Shown piece after piece: positions 44,383 to 54,416 of a stretch of 64,000 bases of DNA. A program made the position numbers and the translations under genes. The stretch covers positions 36,789,608 to 36,853,607 of the forward strand of contig NC_063452.1 in assembly GCF_020379485.1 (NCBI RefSeq), in the 5' to 3' direction. The notes beneath the pieces are model-generated. The model was not told the DNA's origin. It worked only from the letters and a program-made list of their open reading frames with translations, and did not search any database. Source of the DNA: Brassica napus. Taxonomy: Eukaryota; Streptophyta; Magnoliopsida; Brassicales; Brassicaceae. Positions within the stretch are counted from its first letter, which is position 1. Every line of letters begins with the position of its first letter.

Positions 44383-45541
44383 TCTATTTATTTAATACTT
44401 AAATTGAATCTTATTTAATTTATATATTGATATAGATAAATAATTTTGTTCGATCTTGTTTAAATTGTTAATTAACCGAGCCTGTGATAATCGTAAGTTG
44501 ATGAAGGTGTTCATCAATTTCCAAAATAAAGATAAGGGTATATTAGATATACATGTATTTTAGAAAGGTCCATATCTTAATTTTGATATTGTATATTACG
44601 ATTACCACATATCAACGTATACGTTAACCGCATGCATATAATAATAATTACATACACATGTGATTCGTTGTGTAGTTTGAATATGTGTAATAGTGATTAC
44701 GCATGCATATGTTCATAAGGTGATTGCATATTTGATTTAAAAGGCAACATATATTATAGTAATATTTGGTCGTTGATTTTTGAATAGTATACTATGCATA
44801 TTCATTCAATGTGAATCGTATAATATAAGGTAATCGTGTATTATTGTAATGCATAAAGTGATTCTATAATTAATTTGCATGTGAAACCGATTGAATCAAG
44901 TGTTTGGTTTGATTGGTTTAATACAATTGGTTTGGTCCAATTGGTTTGGTAGTTTGATTAGATTTTAATTAAATTAAATTCTAAAATCAAATATATAAAT
45001 AATTAATTATTTTAATTAGATTAAATTAATATAATTATTTATAATTCAATTAAAATACATATAAGATATGTATTAGTTATATTTATATTTATATTAGATA
45101 TAAATTTTAAATATAAGTTCAAATTGAATTAAAATTTGTTCCTTAATTAATTTCAAGTACTTTTGATGTCTACCCAATCTTATCAACTATCAAGGCTTGT
45201 TTCGTTGTAAGATGGGTTTGCCAAAGCAAGGTGTCTGCAATTACATTAGTGAGGTAGATGGTAATGGTTACCATATGAATATAAGACTGGTTTACTTGAC
45301 TAGGCTATCAAAACGGTTTTGGGCTTAGAGACATAGGTTGGATAAGACATAAGATGTCGTCTGACAACCAAGAATTATATTTGATATAATTAACAATGTG
45401 TTGCTTACCTAAATAGCTAAACATTCGGGCGATGAGCCAAAGCTCATTCGAATTTTAGTGAAACATGGATCTTGGATTATTATATTCATTTGAGGAAATT
45501 GTTTTGAATATGATTTGAGGTTTCTTAATTGTTGAGATTTC
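44383..45541 (+). other. Copia leader, AT-rich, no gene
   Basis: AT-rich sequence between the primer site and the CACTA insertion; no open frame with a domain. It includes short runs such as TTGGTTTGG repeats near 44905-44955. Confidence 0.6.
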
Positions 45542-45559
45542 TCTCACTACAAGAAACAA

Positions 45560-45880
45560 CGGTATTCTGACGGACATTCCGACGGAAAATGAAATCCTCG
45601 GAATATCCCGAGGAATTTCCGCCGAGGAAACACAAAATTTGGTTTCCTTTCCTCGGAATATACCGACGGAATTCCGAGGAAATATTAATCCGTCGGAATA
45701 TTCTAATGGAATACCGAGGAAAAATGTATTCCTCGGAAAAAACCGATGAATTCCGAGGATATATTGTAGCCGTTAGAGAGCCGTTGGAGAGCCGTTGGGA
45801 GATTTTAAAAATTCCGAGGAAATTCCGACGAACTAGCCGTTGGCGTCAGAATTCCGTCGGAATTTCCTCGGTCTGTCGGC
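45560..45880. repeat. Left subterminal CACTA motif array
   Basis: Closely packed ATTCCGAGGAA, TTCCGACGG and CCTCGGAATA motifs in both orientations. Such motifs are the TnpA-type binding sites in known CACTA elements. Further clusters lie at 46683-46915 and 47317-47390, outside the left end. Confidence 0.85.
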
Positions 45881-45891
45881 AGGATTTCAAC

Positions 45892-45899
45892 TATAAATA
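45892..45899 (+). promoter_or_regulatory. TATA box of CACTA gene 1
   Basis: TATAAATA lies 93 bp upstream of the ATG at 45985, directly after the subterminal motif array that usually acts as the element promoter. Confidence 0.65.
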
Positions 45900-45984
45900 C
45901 AAGCACCCCTCTTCCTCTTCATTCACTTCATATCTTCATCCTCCCTCTTACTCTATTTACACACGAATTTGATTCATAAATAAC

Positions 45985-46664
45985 ATGTCTTCTTCAAATT
46001 ATTTTCGTTCTTGGATCGATCGACCTCATTTGGATCCGAACACGAGATTGCTGGCGTTTGTTCTGCATCAGGAGATGATGTATACTACGGACACATACAT
46101 GAGATTTTGGAAATCAAGTATTTGGGCATGGTTGGATTGCGCTGTACTGTTTTCTATTGTGATTGGCACGACAACACTCTAGATCGAGGTGTGAGAACAG
46201 ATGCATTTGGTGTTACATCAGTAAATTCGAGGCGAAAACTGCAATATTATGATCCTTTCATTCTTGCTTCTCAGGCCGATCAGGTAATTAAATGTTAATT
46301 ATTCAGAATGATTCATCATCATGTGTATTAATTTATAATTTTACTAATAATTTTTTTAATGTTACAGGTTTGTTATATCAAGTACCCCCGGGTAAGGAAC
46401 AGAGATGATCCATGGGTTACTGTTACAAGACTCAACCCAAGAGGCCGAGTTCAGGGAAGTTCTGAGATGGAAGACCCACTACAACCAAGCACCTCCGGCA
46501 ACTTAAGTGCAGCAGAAGATTTAGCTGGAGTTGGCCTTGTAGTCGATTTAACCGAGTTCGGAGAGGAAGCCGTCGTTCACGTAGAAGATGAACCAGTGAT
46601 TGGAGAGTTTCACCAAGATCCAGATTCAGATTCATCTGGTGATGATAACTCGGAAACAGACTAG
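45985..46664 (+). pseudogene. TnpD-like CACTA transposase gene, internally deleted
   Basis: ATG at 45985 starts MSSSNYFRSWIDRPHLDPNT, the beginning of the plant transposase-associated domain. Within about 20 codons the frame jumps to a DUF4216-like domain (DVYYGHIHEILEIKYLG, CDWHDN, TDAFGVTSVNSRRKLQYYDP, FILASQ), which in full-length TnpD proteins follows the transposase_21 catalytic domain. An intron (GT at about 46285, AG before 46369) leads to the second exon and an acidic C-terminus ending at 46664. The catalytic domain and its DDE residues are missing. The N-terminus and the DUF4216 part are in different frames. Confidence 0.8.
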
Positions 46665-48107
46665 CATCGACTTTTTTTTTTTAATAGAAATACCGAGGAA
46701 ATTCCGAGGGAAGATAGGTTTTCCTCGGAATTTCCTCGGAATAGACCTTGTCGATTTAGGGATTTGATTATAGAGTCTTTTTCCTCGGAATATTCCGAGG
46801 GAATTCCGAGGAAATTATAGAGTCTTTTTTCTCGGAATATTCCGACGGAATTCCGAGGAAGATAAGGGTTTCCTCGGAATTCCCTCGGAATATTCCGAGG
46901 AAATTCCGAGGAACTAGGAATTTTTAACCGAAAACAACGTTTTGCAGATTGAATAACACATATATAACCTTCATTAAGTGTCTTAACCAGATTATGAAGT
47001 CAAACTTTGGTGTTTTACCCAATAACAAACACTTTTACGATTGCATGAACGAAAACCACACAACATAAGAGAAACACCAATACACTTTAATAAACGCTAA
47101 AGAGAATACTTACAATTATTTTTGAAATTTTGTTATTTCATGGTTTATGATCATCTATACAAAGAATCCTCAATGGTATGCATTACAATTGTATAAGAAA
47201 TGAAATACGGCAAAAAAAAATCGATGTTTTGAAACCCCAAACCCTGTTTCCTCGAAATATTTTCATTTAACCGGGTAAACCAAGCCGCCAAATATTTCGC
47301 GAAAATTGAATTAATGATTTCTGAGGAAATTTCAACGGAAATATTTAATCATTCCGAGGAAATTTCGACGGACATTTTCCGTCGGACGCCTCATTTTATT
47401 AGGTCGAACCGGATCTTCTTTCCCATTTCTCTCTTCCTCTCCGCCGAAGTCTCTCTTCCTCTCCGCCGTTTCCTCCCTTCTCTCTCAATGATTTCCGGCG
47501 AATCCGCCCTAATCCTCCTCAATTTCAGTCACTGCATCATGTATGAACCCTATCCCACTCTCTTAGGTTAGATTTGTTAGGTTTTTAAGTAGATTTGATG
47601 ATTTTGGAATGATATTTATAGATTTTTGTTAGGGTGAATGGTAGCATTGTGTAAAATCGAGTTTGATTATGGTATTCACTTGATTTGGAATTTTTTTTTT
47701 AGTTTTTTATTAATTTTGTGGTTATAAAAATCTAATTGATAATTATGTATATATAATATGAAAACATTTTTTGTATATAAAATCTATTTTTTGCATTATA
47801 AAATCATTTATATATTTATTAAACATTTTTAATATCTATAAAACTTTTTTGTGATTAAAAACTATTATTTGGGATTTTTTTTTTTTAAAAAAAATATATA
47901 TATATATATGTAATATAAATTTCTATATTTATTAAAACTATTTTTTGTAATTATTAAACTATTTTTTATTTATTAAAACTATTTTTTGTAATTATTAAAC
48001 TATTTATATTTTTGTGATTAAAACCTATTTTTTAAATATGTTTTTTTTATTTATTAAAATTATTGGAACTAATTTTTAAATATGTTTTTTTTTAATTTAC
48101 AGGTCTA

Positions 48108-49728
48108 ATGATGATCAGACCCGGCCTCGACAGCGTAGTGGCCATGGTGGTACGGGGAGCCAGTCTCGGGATTCCAGCCAGATTCAGGATTCCGCTTCGC
48201 TCCAGGCTCCTACCATACATCTTCCTCTCCATTTCCCGCTCCTGCTCCTCCCGCTCTCGCTGTTGCACCCGCTCCTGCTCCACCGGGTCCTCCGGGAGTG
48301 ATGAGTGTTGCGGAGTTGGTTCGACAGCCCGGTCGTGACCATCTTCCCTATTTCACTCCGTATCCACATGGACGGGGTCAAATATGGTAATTAAACGTAT
48401 TTTTTTTTCATTAAAATTTGATTCATTATTAATAATTTGTTCTTTTTATTAGGTTCAACCGATCCGGGAACGGGATCTGTGCATGGATCAACCGTATGAT
48501 GTACTCGGCCCTCGAGGAAGGGACATCCGACTTTCACTGACTTTCCTACCGACAAGCAGCATCTGTAGTTTCGTCAGTTTGCGGTAAGTATTCTAATTTT
48601 TTTCTTATATTTTTAATCTTTAATATAAATTTTCTACTAATTGTGTTTTTTTCAGCAAAAATTCAACTGGAATTCCGATGATACGCTCTTTATCTTTCAC
48701 CACTTCGTCCATAAAGTTATGGACCACTATGGGAAGCAGATGCACGAGTGGAAGAAGAAGTCGGAAATAAACAAGGTTGTTTTTAATTTATTAAACAATT
48801 TTTTTAATTTATTAAACTATTTTTAAATTTATTTAACTATTTTCTTCTTTTTTTTTATTAAAAGGTCCCAAAGTCTATGAACAACACAGTCTGGAAGGAG
48901 TTGTGTGTGCATTGGGATAAGGAAGAGACGAAAGAAACTTCTTCCACCAACTCCACCAACCGCAGGAGCGAGCGTAAAGGGAAGGGCGTCTTCAAGCATA
49001 ACTTGGGTGCTCAATCTATTGCCATTCTGGGGGATCGCATGGTAAGTTCAGCCGCTTTTTCTTCAATTATTTAAGTTTTGAAATTTTATTTTTTGTGCAT
49101 TTCTTTTAATTTCTAATGTTTGTTTAATTTATGTTTTTTTCAAGGCGGAAGAAAATGATGGCGAGCCGGTTGATGATCTCGCCCTAATGAAGAGGGCGTA
49201 TACCAACAAGAAGACCGGTCAGATTGATGATGGTCTTGTGAGGGAAGTGGTCACCCTGGTCCAAACTCAGGTGCAAGACGAAGTGTCTCAGCTTCAAACC
49301 GAGGATGACGATTCGACGGCTTCGACCAACTTGTCATGTGTTCGAATCAACGAAATCGTTGAATCGGTAAGTTCTTTTTTTTTAAGTTCAATTCATTTAT
49401 TTCTTGATTTTTATTTTATCATCTTTTTATATTATTTAAATTTGACTATTTTCTATTTCAGTCGGTTCCAAAGAAGAAGGAACGTTTGGTCGGTTTGGGT
49501 CGTCGCTCTCGGTCTCTTCCTCCTTTTTCTGCACCACCGCCCTTTGTTGATCCAGAAGTACTTACGGCTCAGTTGAAGGACAAAGATGATCGCATATCTT
49601 TGTTGGAGACCCAGATGGCGGCTCAACAGGCGGGCTATGAGGCACATAAGAGGCTGAACCAGGAAATGATGGAGATGATGAAGAGGATGTACCTGAACGA
49701 GGTGTTCCCGAACGTGCAAGACCAGTAG
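48108..49728 (+). pseudogene. Ptta/En/Spm TnpA-like gene with one in-frame stop
   Basis: A six-exon gene can be followed from splice sites: about 48108-48386, 48453-48583, 48656-48775, 48865-49041, 49145-49366 and 49462-49728. The protein has a Gln/Ser/Pro-rich N-terminus, a MSVAELVRQPGRDHLPYF-like segment, a DNA-binding-type core ([19 protein letters not shown], then [20 protein letters not shown], the transposase_24 signature), and a C-terminal coiled coil ending MYLNEVFPNVQDQ. Known members bind the subterminal repeats. A TAG at 48566-48568 stops exon 2, where most relatives would have Trp (inference). The start codon is uncertain; an untranslated exon may lie near 47450-47560. Confidence 0.78.
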
Positions 49729-49879
49729 TTTTTTTTTTTTTCAAAAACTCGGAATATTTTATTTTTATTTGTACAACTTTGAATAATATCTAATATGTTT
49801 TCAATTTTAATTTTAATTTTATATTTTCGAATTTAAATTTCAAAAATTTTATTTTTTTAAAAAAATTAATTTTTTTTGA

Positions 49880-50280
49880 AATTCCGAGGAAATGAACCCT
49901 CGGAAATTTTCGACGAACATTTCCTCGGAATAAGTCATCGGAATATACCGAGGGACTCCTTCCTCGGAATTTTCCGAGGGCTCCGTTCCTCAGAAATTCC
50001 CGATGAAAATTCCGAGGAACATTTCGTCGGAACTTCCGAGGATTGGACCATCGGAAAGTCCATCGAAATATCCCGAGGAAGTTCTCCCTCGGTATATTCC
50101 GAGGACCTTTCCGACATACTGGTGGTCCTCGGAGTTTCCTCGGAATTCCGTCGGAAATTTCCGAGGGATTTCCGAGGAAAAATGAATTTCCGAGGAGTTA
50201 TTTCCGAGGACTTGTTTCGTCGGTATGTCGTCGGAATAACGTTATTCCGACGACATACCGACGATTTTTTCCCTCGTTAT
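49880..50280. repeat. Right subterminal CACTA motif array
   Basis: Around 25 TTCCGAGGAA/CCTCGGAA-type motifs in 400 bp, in both orientations, mirroring the left array. Confidence 0.88.
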
Positions 50281-50349
50281 GCCGCTGTTTTCTTGTAGTG
50301 TCTAATTCATGAACATCATATTAATATTCGCTATTCTTCTATTCAAGCA

Positions 50350-50852
50350 ATGTTAACTCCTCACAACCCATTTTCACTGCGATATGTCCTTAAGAAGGAC
50401 AAATTCAATGGATCAAATTTCCTCCAATGGTATCGAAACCCGAGAATTGTTCTCAAACAAGAGTTTAAACCCTACTTGGAAGATTTGAAAAAGAAAAAGA
50501 CTTTTGAAACATTGTCTAGGGGTATTTATATTATAGAAGTAAATGTTACTACTTCTAGTTCTACTTCATGGGTATTGGATACCGGCTGTGGTGCTCATAC
50601 TTGTATGAATATGAATGGCCTAAGCAACAGTAAAATTTTGGAGAAATGACAAGTGGACCTACCTGTGGGAAATGGAACAAGAGTTGCTGCATTAGCCGTG
50701 GGAACATTTCACTTATCTTTACCTTTAGGTTTGGTCTTAGAACTTAAGAATTGCTACTATGTACCTGCTATAAGTAGGAATATTATTTTCATTCCTTGTT
50801 TGGATTTGGAAGAATTTCAGTTTTCGATCAAAAAAACAAGTGTTGTTCTTTA
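50350..50852 (+). pseudogene. Copia gag start fused to protease piece
   Basis: The frame MLTPHNPFSLRYVLKKDKFN, then SNFLQWYRN, is the start of a copia gag. After about 60 codons it jumps to a retroelement aspartic protease region with WVLDTGCGAHTC (catalytic Asp-Thr-Gly kept) and, after a stop at 50647-50649, LELKNCYYVPAI. The rest of gag with its zinc knuckle, and integrase, reverse transcriptase and RNase H are gone. The sequence runs directly into the middle of the 3' LTR near 50853, so a deletion removed pol and the LTR start together. Confidence 0.82.
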
Positions 50853-51395
50853 GGGTCACACACCTAAGCAAACTAGATTAATAATATGTTATGTTCTTAA
50901 GGGATTACTATATACATTATATGTGATATAATTATATATGTAATATGGAGAATTACACGTGCATCTCTTAAGAAGAGATTAGATGTGTTAATGGGCTCAG
51001 CCCACATTACCTCCTTCACGTAAAGTAAAGCTAGGTCATTATATAATGATAATGATCTCTCATAATTAGATAATGAGTTCAAGCCGCTCGAAACGTAAAA
51101 CCTTAAACATAAACAAAAACAGAGACAAAGGAGTTTGTCAAGGTTTTTTGAGATTTGATCTCGATGGCACTAGCATCCCGTTTCGATCTAGTTTGTGTGC
51201 GTGTGGATAACGGTAGAGGCACGACGCTTGGAGTGCTAGTAATCTCGACTTGGTTTATTTATCTTCCGCTGCGAATAATCAGGAATATACGAAACCTTAA
51301 GATCTAGATTTGGTTCAGTATTTACATGAGATTCTAGGCAAACTAAATTTATAGGTTGATTTATAAATTGTTATAAACCGGTATGAGTTCCAACA
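50853..51395 (+). repeat. 3' LTR of copia element, 5' part missing
   Basis: Starts in the middle of the LTR (GGTCACACACCTAAG, equivalent to 40869 in the 5' LTR) and ends TTCCAACA. It retains about 120 bp (about 50925-51030) that the 5' LTR lost around the Helitron. Confidence 0.85.
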
Positions 51396-51400
51396 TCAAC

Positions 51401-53240
51401 CCCTTTTCTTTATCAAACATTATATAATTTCGGTCACATCACTATTTTACTTTAAAAAAATTAGATAGAAAATAAATTATATACATAATCCGAGGCGGAG
51501 ACAGATTTTGTTTATCTTATATATTAAAACAGAAGTCACAACCTTTTTTGATTTTTTAAAGTTGGACCATCTTTAGAAAATTTATTTGATGTATATTTAT
51601 GTTATCCTAACAATAAAACTAATTCCTACTAATTATCATAAAATATTCCATATATATCACAATTAAAAGATTTTCCACATCCTAATTTAACTACACCGAA
51701 TATTTACTTCCTACCGATGCTCCATATACGAACATTTTTATATGACTTAAGAAAACAAGATTATAATTTCTTTATCATAACTATATTGTTAAAATTAAGC
51801 ATTTATAGCTAGATTCATATGTAGATATGTACAATATCATTTTATTAAGACTATACTAAGTTTAAACCAAACCTATGCTAACCACGTATGGATTATCGTA
51901 GTTTTATGCGTTGCACGTATGGATTAGAAAAATCATTCTACAACCCTCAGTTTACCAAACTATATTTCTTTAGTTTATACGAGAATTTTGAAATGGACCG
52001 TTATCACAATTGCATTATTTATTAAGATATTCTAAATTGCATTCTGCATAAAAATCTTGATGATTCTAACAACTATTTAACTGAAAACCTATATTTCATT
52101 TTACTAACTACTCTTTCAATGAAAATATCTGTGATTTTATATAAAATCTCAGTGATTCTAACAACTTTAATAAATCATAATTCCTATATCTTTATATTTT
52201 CAAGATATACCTATTACAAATATAAGATACTAATTCCTTTTTGAAATAACTTAATTAGGATTAATAGTGTGTCTTGCTTTTTAATAAATTTTAATTTAAA
52301 TATTCATTATTTATAAATACAGATAAATAACTAAAATAATAGAATAATTTTATGAAAACCATATATAACTATAATAGGATTTTGCGAGTTGTTCCATCAA
52401 ACTTATAAATTACTAGGTAACCCTGCTTTATTTTCATAAATATAAAATTAAATTTATTTTAAATAACATAAATTTTGGTATAAAATATTATATAAAAAAG
52501 TAAAATCTAAAATATATTTAAAATTAAATATACTTATATATGAATTAAAATCGATCATCATATTATATAATCATACTATTAAAAAAAACCTGATAGAAAT
52601 TATATAATTTTATTTTCTACACCAAAAGAGAACTATCAACTCATCTCAAATTTTGATTTCCGAAAATATATTTCTATACAAAGTAGAAAACAATTTAAAG
52701 TATCATGTATTAATAACATGTTAATTAACTATATAATACATTTATACAAAAACTAAAAATGATAACACATTTCAAGCTTTTATATCTATAAACAAATTTT
52801 TTTGAATAGAACCAAACATAATAAAATTTCAAAAATTAATCATGCATTTTGAAGGAAAAGGTCAAAACATAATAAGCTTAGATTTAAATTAATTATTAAA
52901 ACATACAAATTATTAACACAATACTAAATTAATTAAATTAAAAATTTGTCAAATAAAATATATCATTTTGATTGGTTTAAATGTTATTATACCAAAATGA
53001 AAAATACCCGTATGCACGCATTTTCTACATATTTTCCATATTTTCTATTTACATTCATAGCAACCAATATCCTAAATATAGGAACCGTCTCATCTATAAA
53101 TAACCAAGTGTGTATCATTCACTTCACGAGAATCAGATATAACTAAAATTTAAAGAGAAGAGAGAAACATGTACTTGATCCAATATGTTTTTTTTTTCAC
53201 TTCTACTCAGGACAACCACTGTTGTTTTTTAATTCCTGCA
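51401..53240. other. AT-rich DNA, possible Helitron start at 51515
   Basis: No gene. TCTTATATATTAAAACAGAA at 51515 resembles the 5' end of plant Helitrons and is preceded by A, but no matching CTRR hairpin terminus was found downstream, so the element, if present, is truncated or diverged. The rest is AT-rich sequence without clear repeats. Confidence 0.35.
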
Positions 53241-53244
53241 TAAT

Positions 53245-53382
53245 GCTTTTAGTTTTTCTTTTTAGTTGTATATAATGCTTTAGAGCTTTTTCAATGGCAG
53301 TAGAAACTTCTTTAATGTTCCAAGGATTCACAAGAAGTTCTCCAACACCAAGCGACTGTCCAACACCCGATGGGAACTTCAT
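53245..53382 (-). pseudogene. Trehalose-6-phosphate synthase-like exon fragment
   Basis: On the minus strand the frame reads GVGQSLGVGELLVNPWN and then IKEVSTAIEKALKHY. Class I plant trehalose-6-phosphate synthases have a nearly matching AAQSLGAGAILVNPWN, then a TEVAASIGQALN run, near the end of the glycosyltransferase-20 domain. Only about 40 codons remain, with no flanking exons recognised, so it is a relic or captured exon without enzyme activity. Its upstream border (toward 53390) looks like an exon edge. It may belong to the AT-rich element starting near 51515. Confidence 0.6.
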
Positions 53383-53895
53383 ACAAAAATTATTGGTATA
53401 TTAGATTTAAAAATTAATTTCAGACAATAAAAAGAAGAAATTTTAAAAGTTGTATCAAAATAATTTACCTCACTTAGAATTCGTTTAATATTTAAAACAA
53501 ACCAAAAAAAATAAATAGATAATAAGAAATTACATATACAAGTGACAGCGTAAAACTGCTGTTTAATAAGATAAATATATAAACTATAACATTGTTTAAA
53601 TAAATAAAAACATAAATACATTTGAAATATGGCTACTGATTAATAAATATGCCACTAATGATGTAATTTTTTTTTTTGATTTACATATAACTCAAACCAA
53701 CACTGTCCTAGTTAGTATTTAAATTTCTAAGAGTTAGAAAATATTGGATACTTAAGTTTTTTAGTATTTAAATTTAGATCATTTGAATAAACAGATGATA
53801 TATGGTGGTTTACTTATATTATTACGTTTATGGTGGTTTACTTATATTATTACGTTTTGTGCAGAAACAGGTATTATGTTTAATATCGTATTAGG
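53383..53895. other. AT-rich DNA, no gene
   Basis: Nothing recognised except a short tandem duplication of a ~29-bp phrase (TATGGTGGTTTACTTATATT) at about 53802-53857. Confidence 0.6.
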
Positions 53896-54339
53896 TGTCG
53901 GACCCAATTTCGATTGGGCCTGAATAAGTCAGGCCGTGCGACCTACGAAAAAGCTCAACCGAAGCTAGCAAGCTCGGATCGATTTGAAGAGCCGGAGATC
54001 GTCGGGAAGTTGAGAGAAACAAGGGATCGATCCGTTATAAAAGAAGATCGACATAAATAAGGGAGGGACATAGAGAAAACCCTAGAGAGAGCTTAACACA
54101 CACACATCAACCTCATTTCACTTCACTTTAAGTCTTTTCTCTTATCGATCTAGTTTGTAACATCGGATCTCGTTTATCTAATTGTATTCAATCTTATTCA
54201 TCAATAAAATCCATCTTTGCCTATTGGAATCTGATTACATCGTTGTGTTCTAAAGATATCGTTGCCCACATCATCTTTTCTTCTCCAAATTAAACTCTTA
54301 ATCACTATTAAATATTTAGTGTATATTTTAGGATCTACA
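53896..54339 (+). repeat. 5' LTR of Tat-like element
   Basis: 444 bp, starts TGTCGGACCC, ends GATCTACA, with a TATAAAAG box at 54036-54043 matched at about 58194 in the 3' LTR. Confidence 0.9.
54036..54043 (+). promoter_or_regulatory. LTR TATA box
   Basis: TATAAAAG is conserved in both LTRs (54036 and 58194) in the same context, GTTATAAAAGAAGATCGAC. Confidence 0.65.
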
Positions 54340-54340
54340 T

Positions 54341-54358
54341 TTTGGCGCCGACTGTGGG
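54341..54358 (+). other. Primer binding site, TGGCGCCG type
   Basis: TTTGGCGCCGACTGTGGG begins within two bases of the LTR end. Confidence 0.85.
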
Positions 54359-54416
54359 TAAGATAAACGAAAAACGTATTTGCTAAGAAACCGATCTAAG
54401 TTTCCTAAGCGCGACC

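Larger units (their letters stand above)
45545..50300 (+). mobile_element. CACTA (En/Spm) element, 4.76 kb, transposase core deleted
   Basis: Ends are CACTACAAGAAACAACGG on the left and, read inward on the minus strand, CACTACAAGAAAACAGCGG on the right. TCT flanks both sides (45542-45544 and 50301-50303), the expected 3-bp duplication. Subterminal regions are dense in TTCCGAGGAA / TTCCGACGGAA motifs. Two genes are present: a TnpD-like gene lacking its catalytic middle (45985-46664) and a Ptta/En/Spm TnpA-like gene (48108-49728). Confidence 0.95.
40705..51395 (+). mobile_element. Ty1/copia retrotransposon remnant with nested Helitron and CACTA
   Basis: The 5' LTR starts TGTTGGGAATG at 40705 and ends TTCCAACA at 44370; the 3' LTR ends TTCCAACA at 51395. 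Flanks are CCAAC (40700-40704) and TCAAC (51396-51400), a 5-bp duplication with one changed base. A tRNA-Met primer site follows the 5' LTR. Only the start of gag and a protease piece remain of the coding region. A Helitron lies within the 5' LTR and a CACTA element just before gag. The 3' LTR lacks its first part, lost together with most of pol. Confidence 0.85.
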
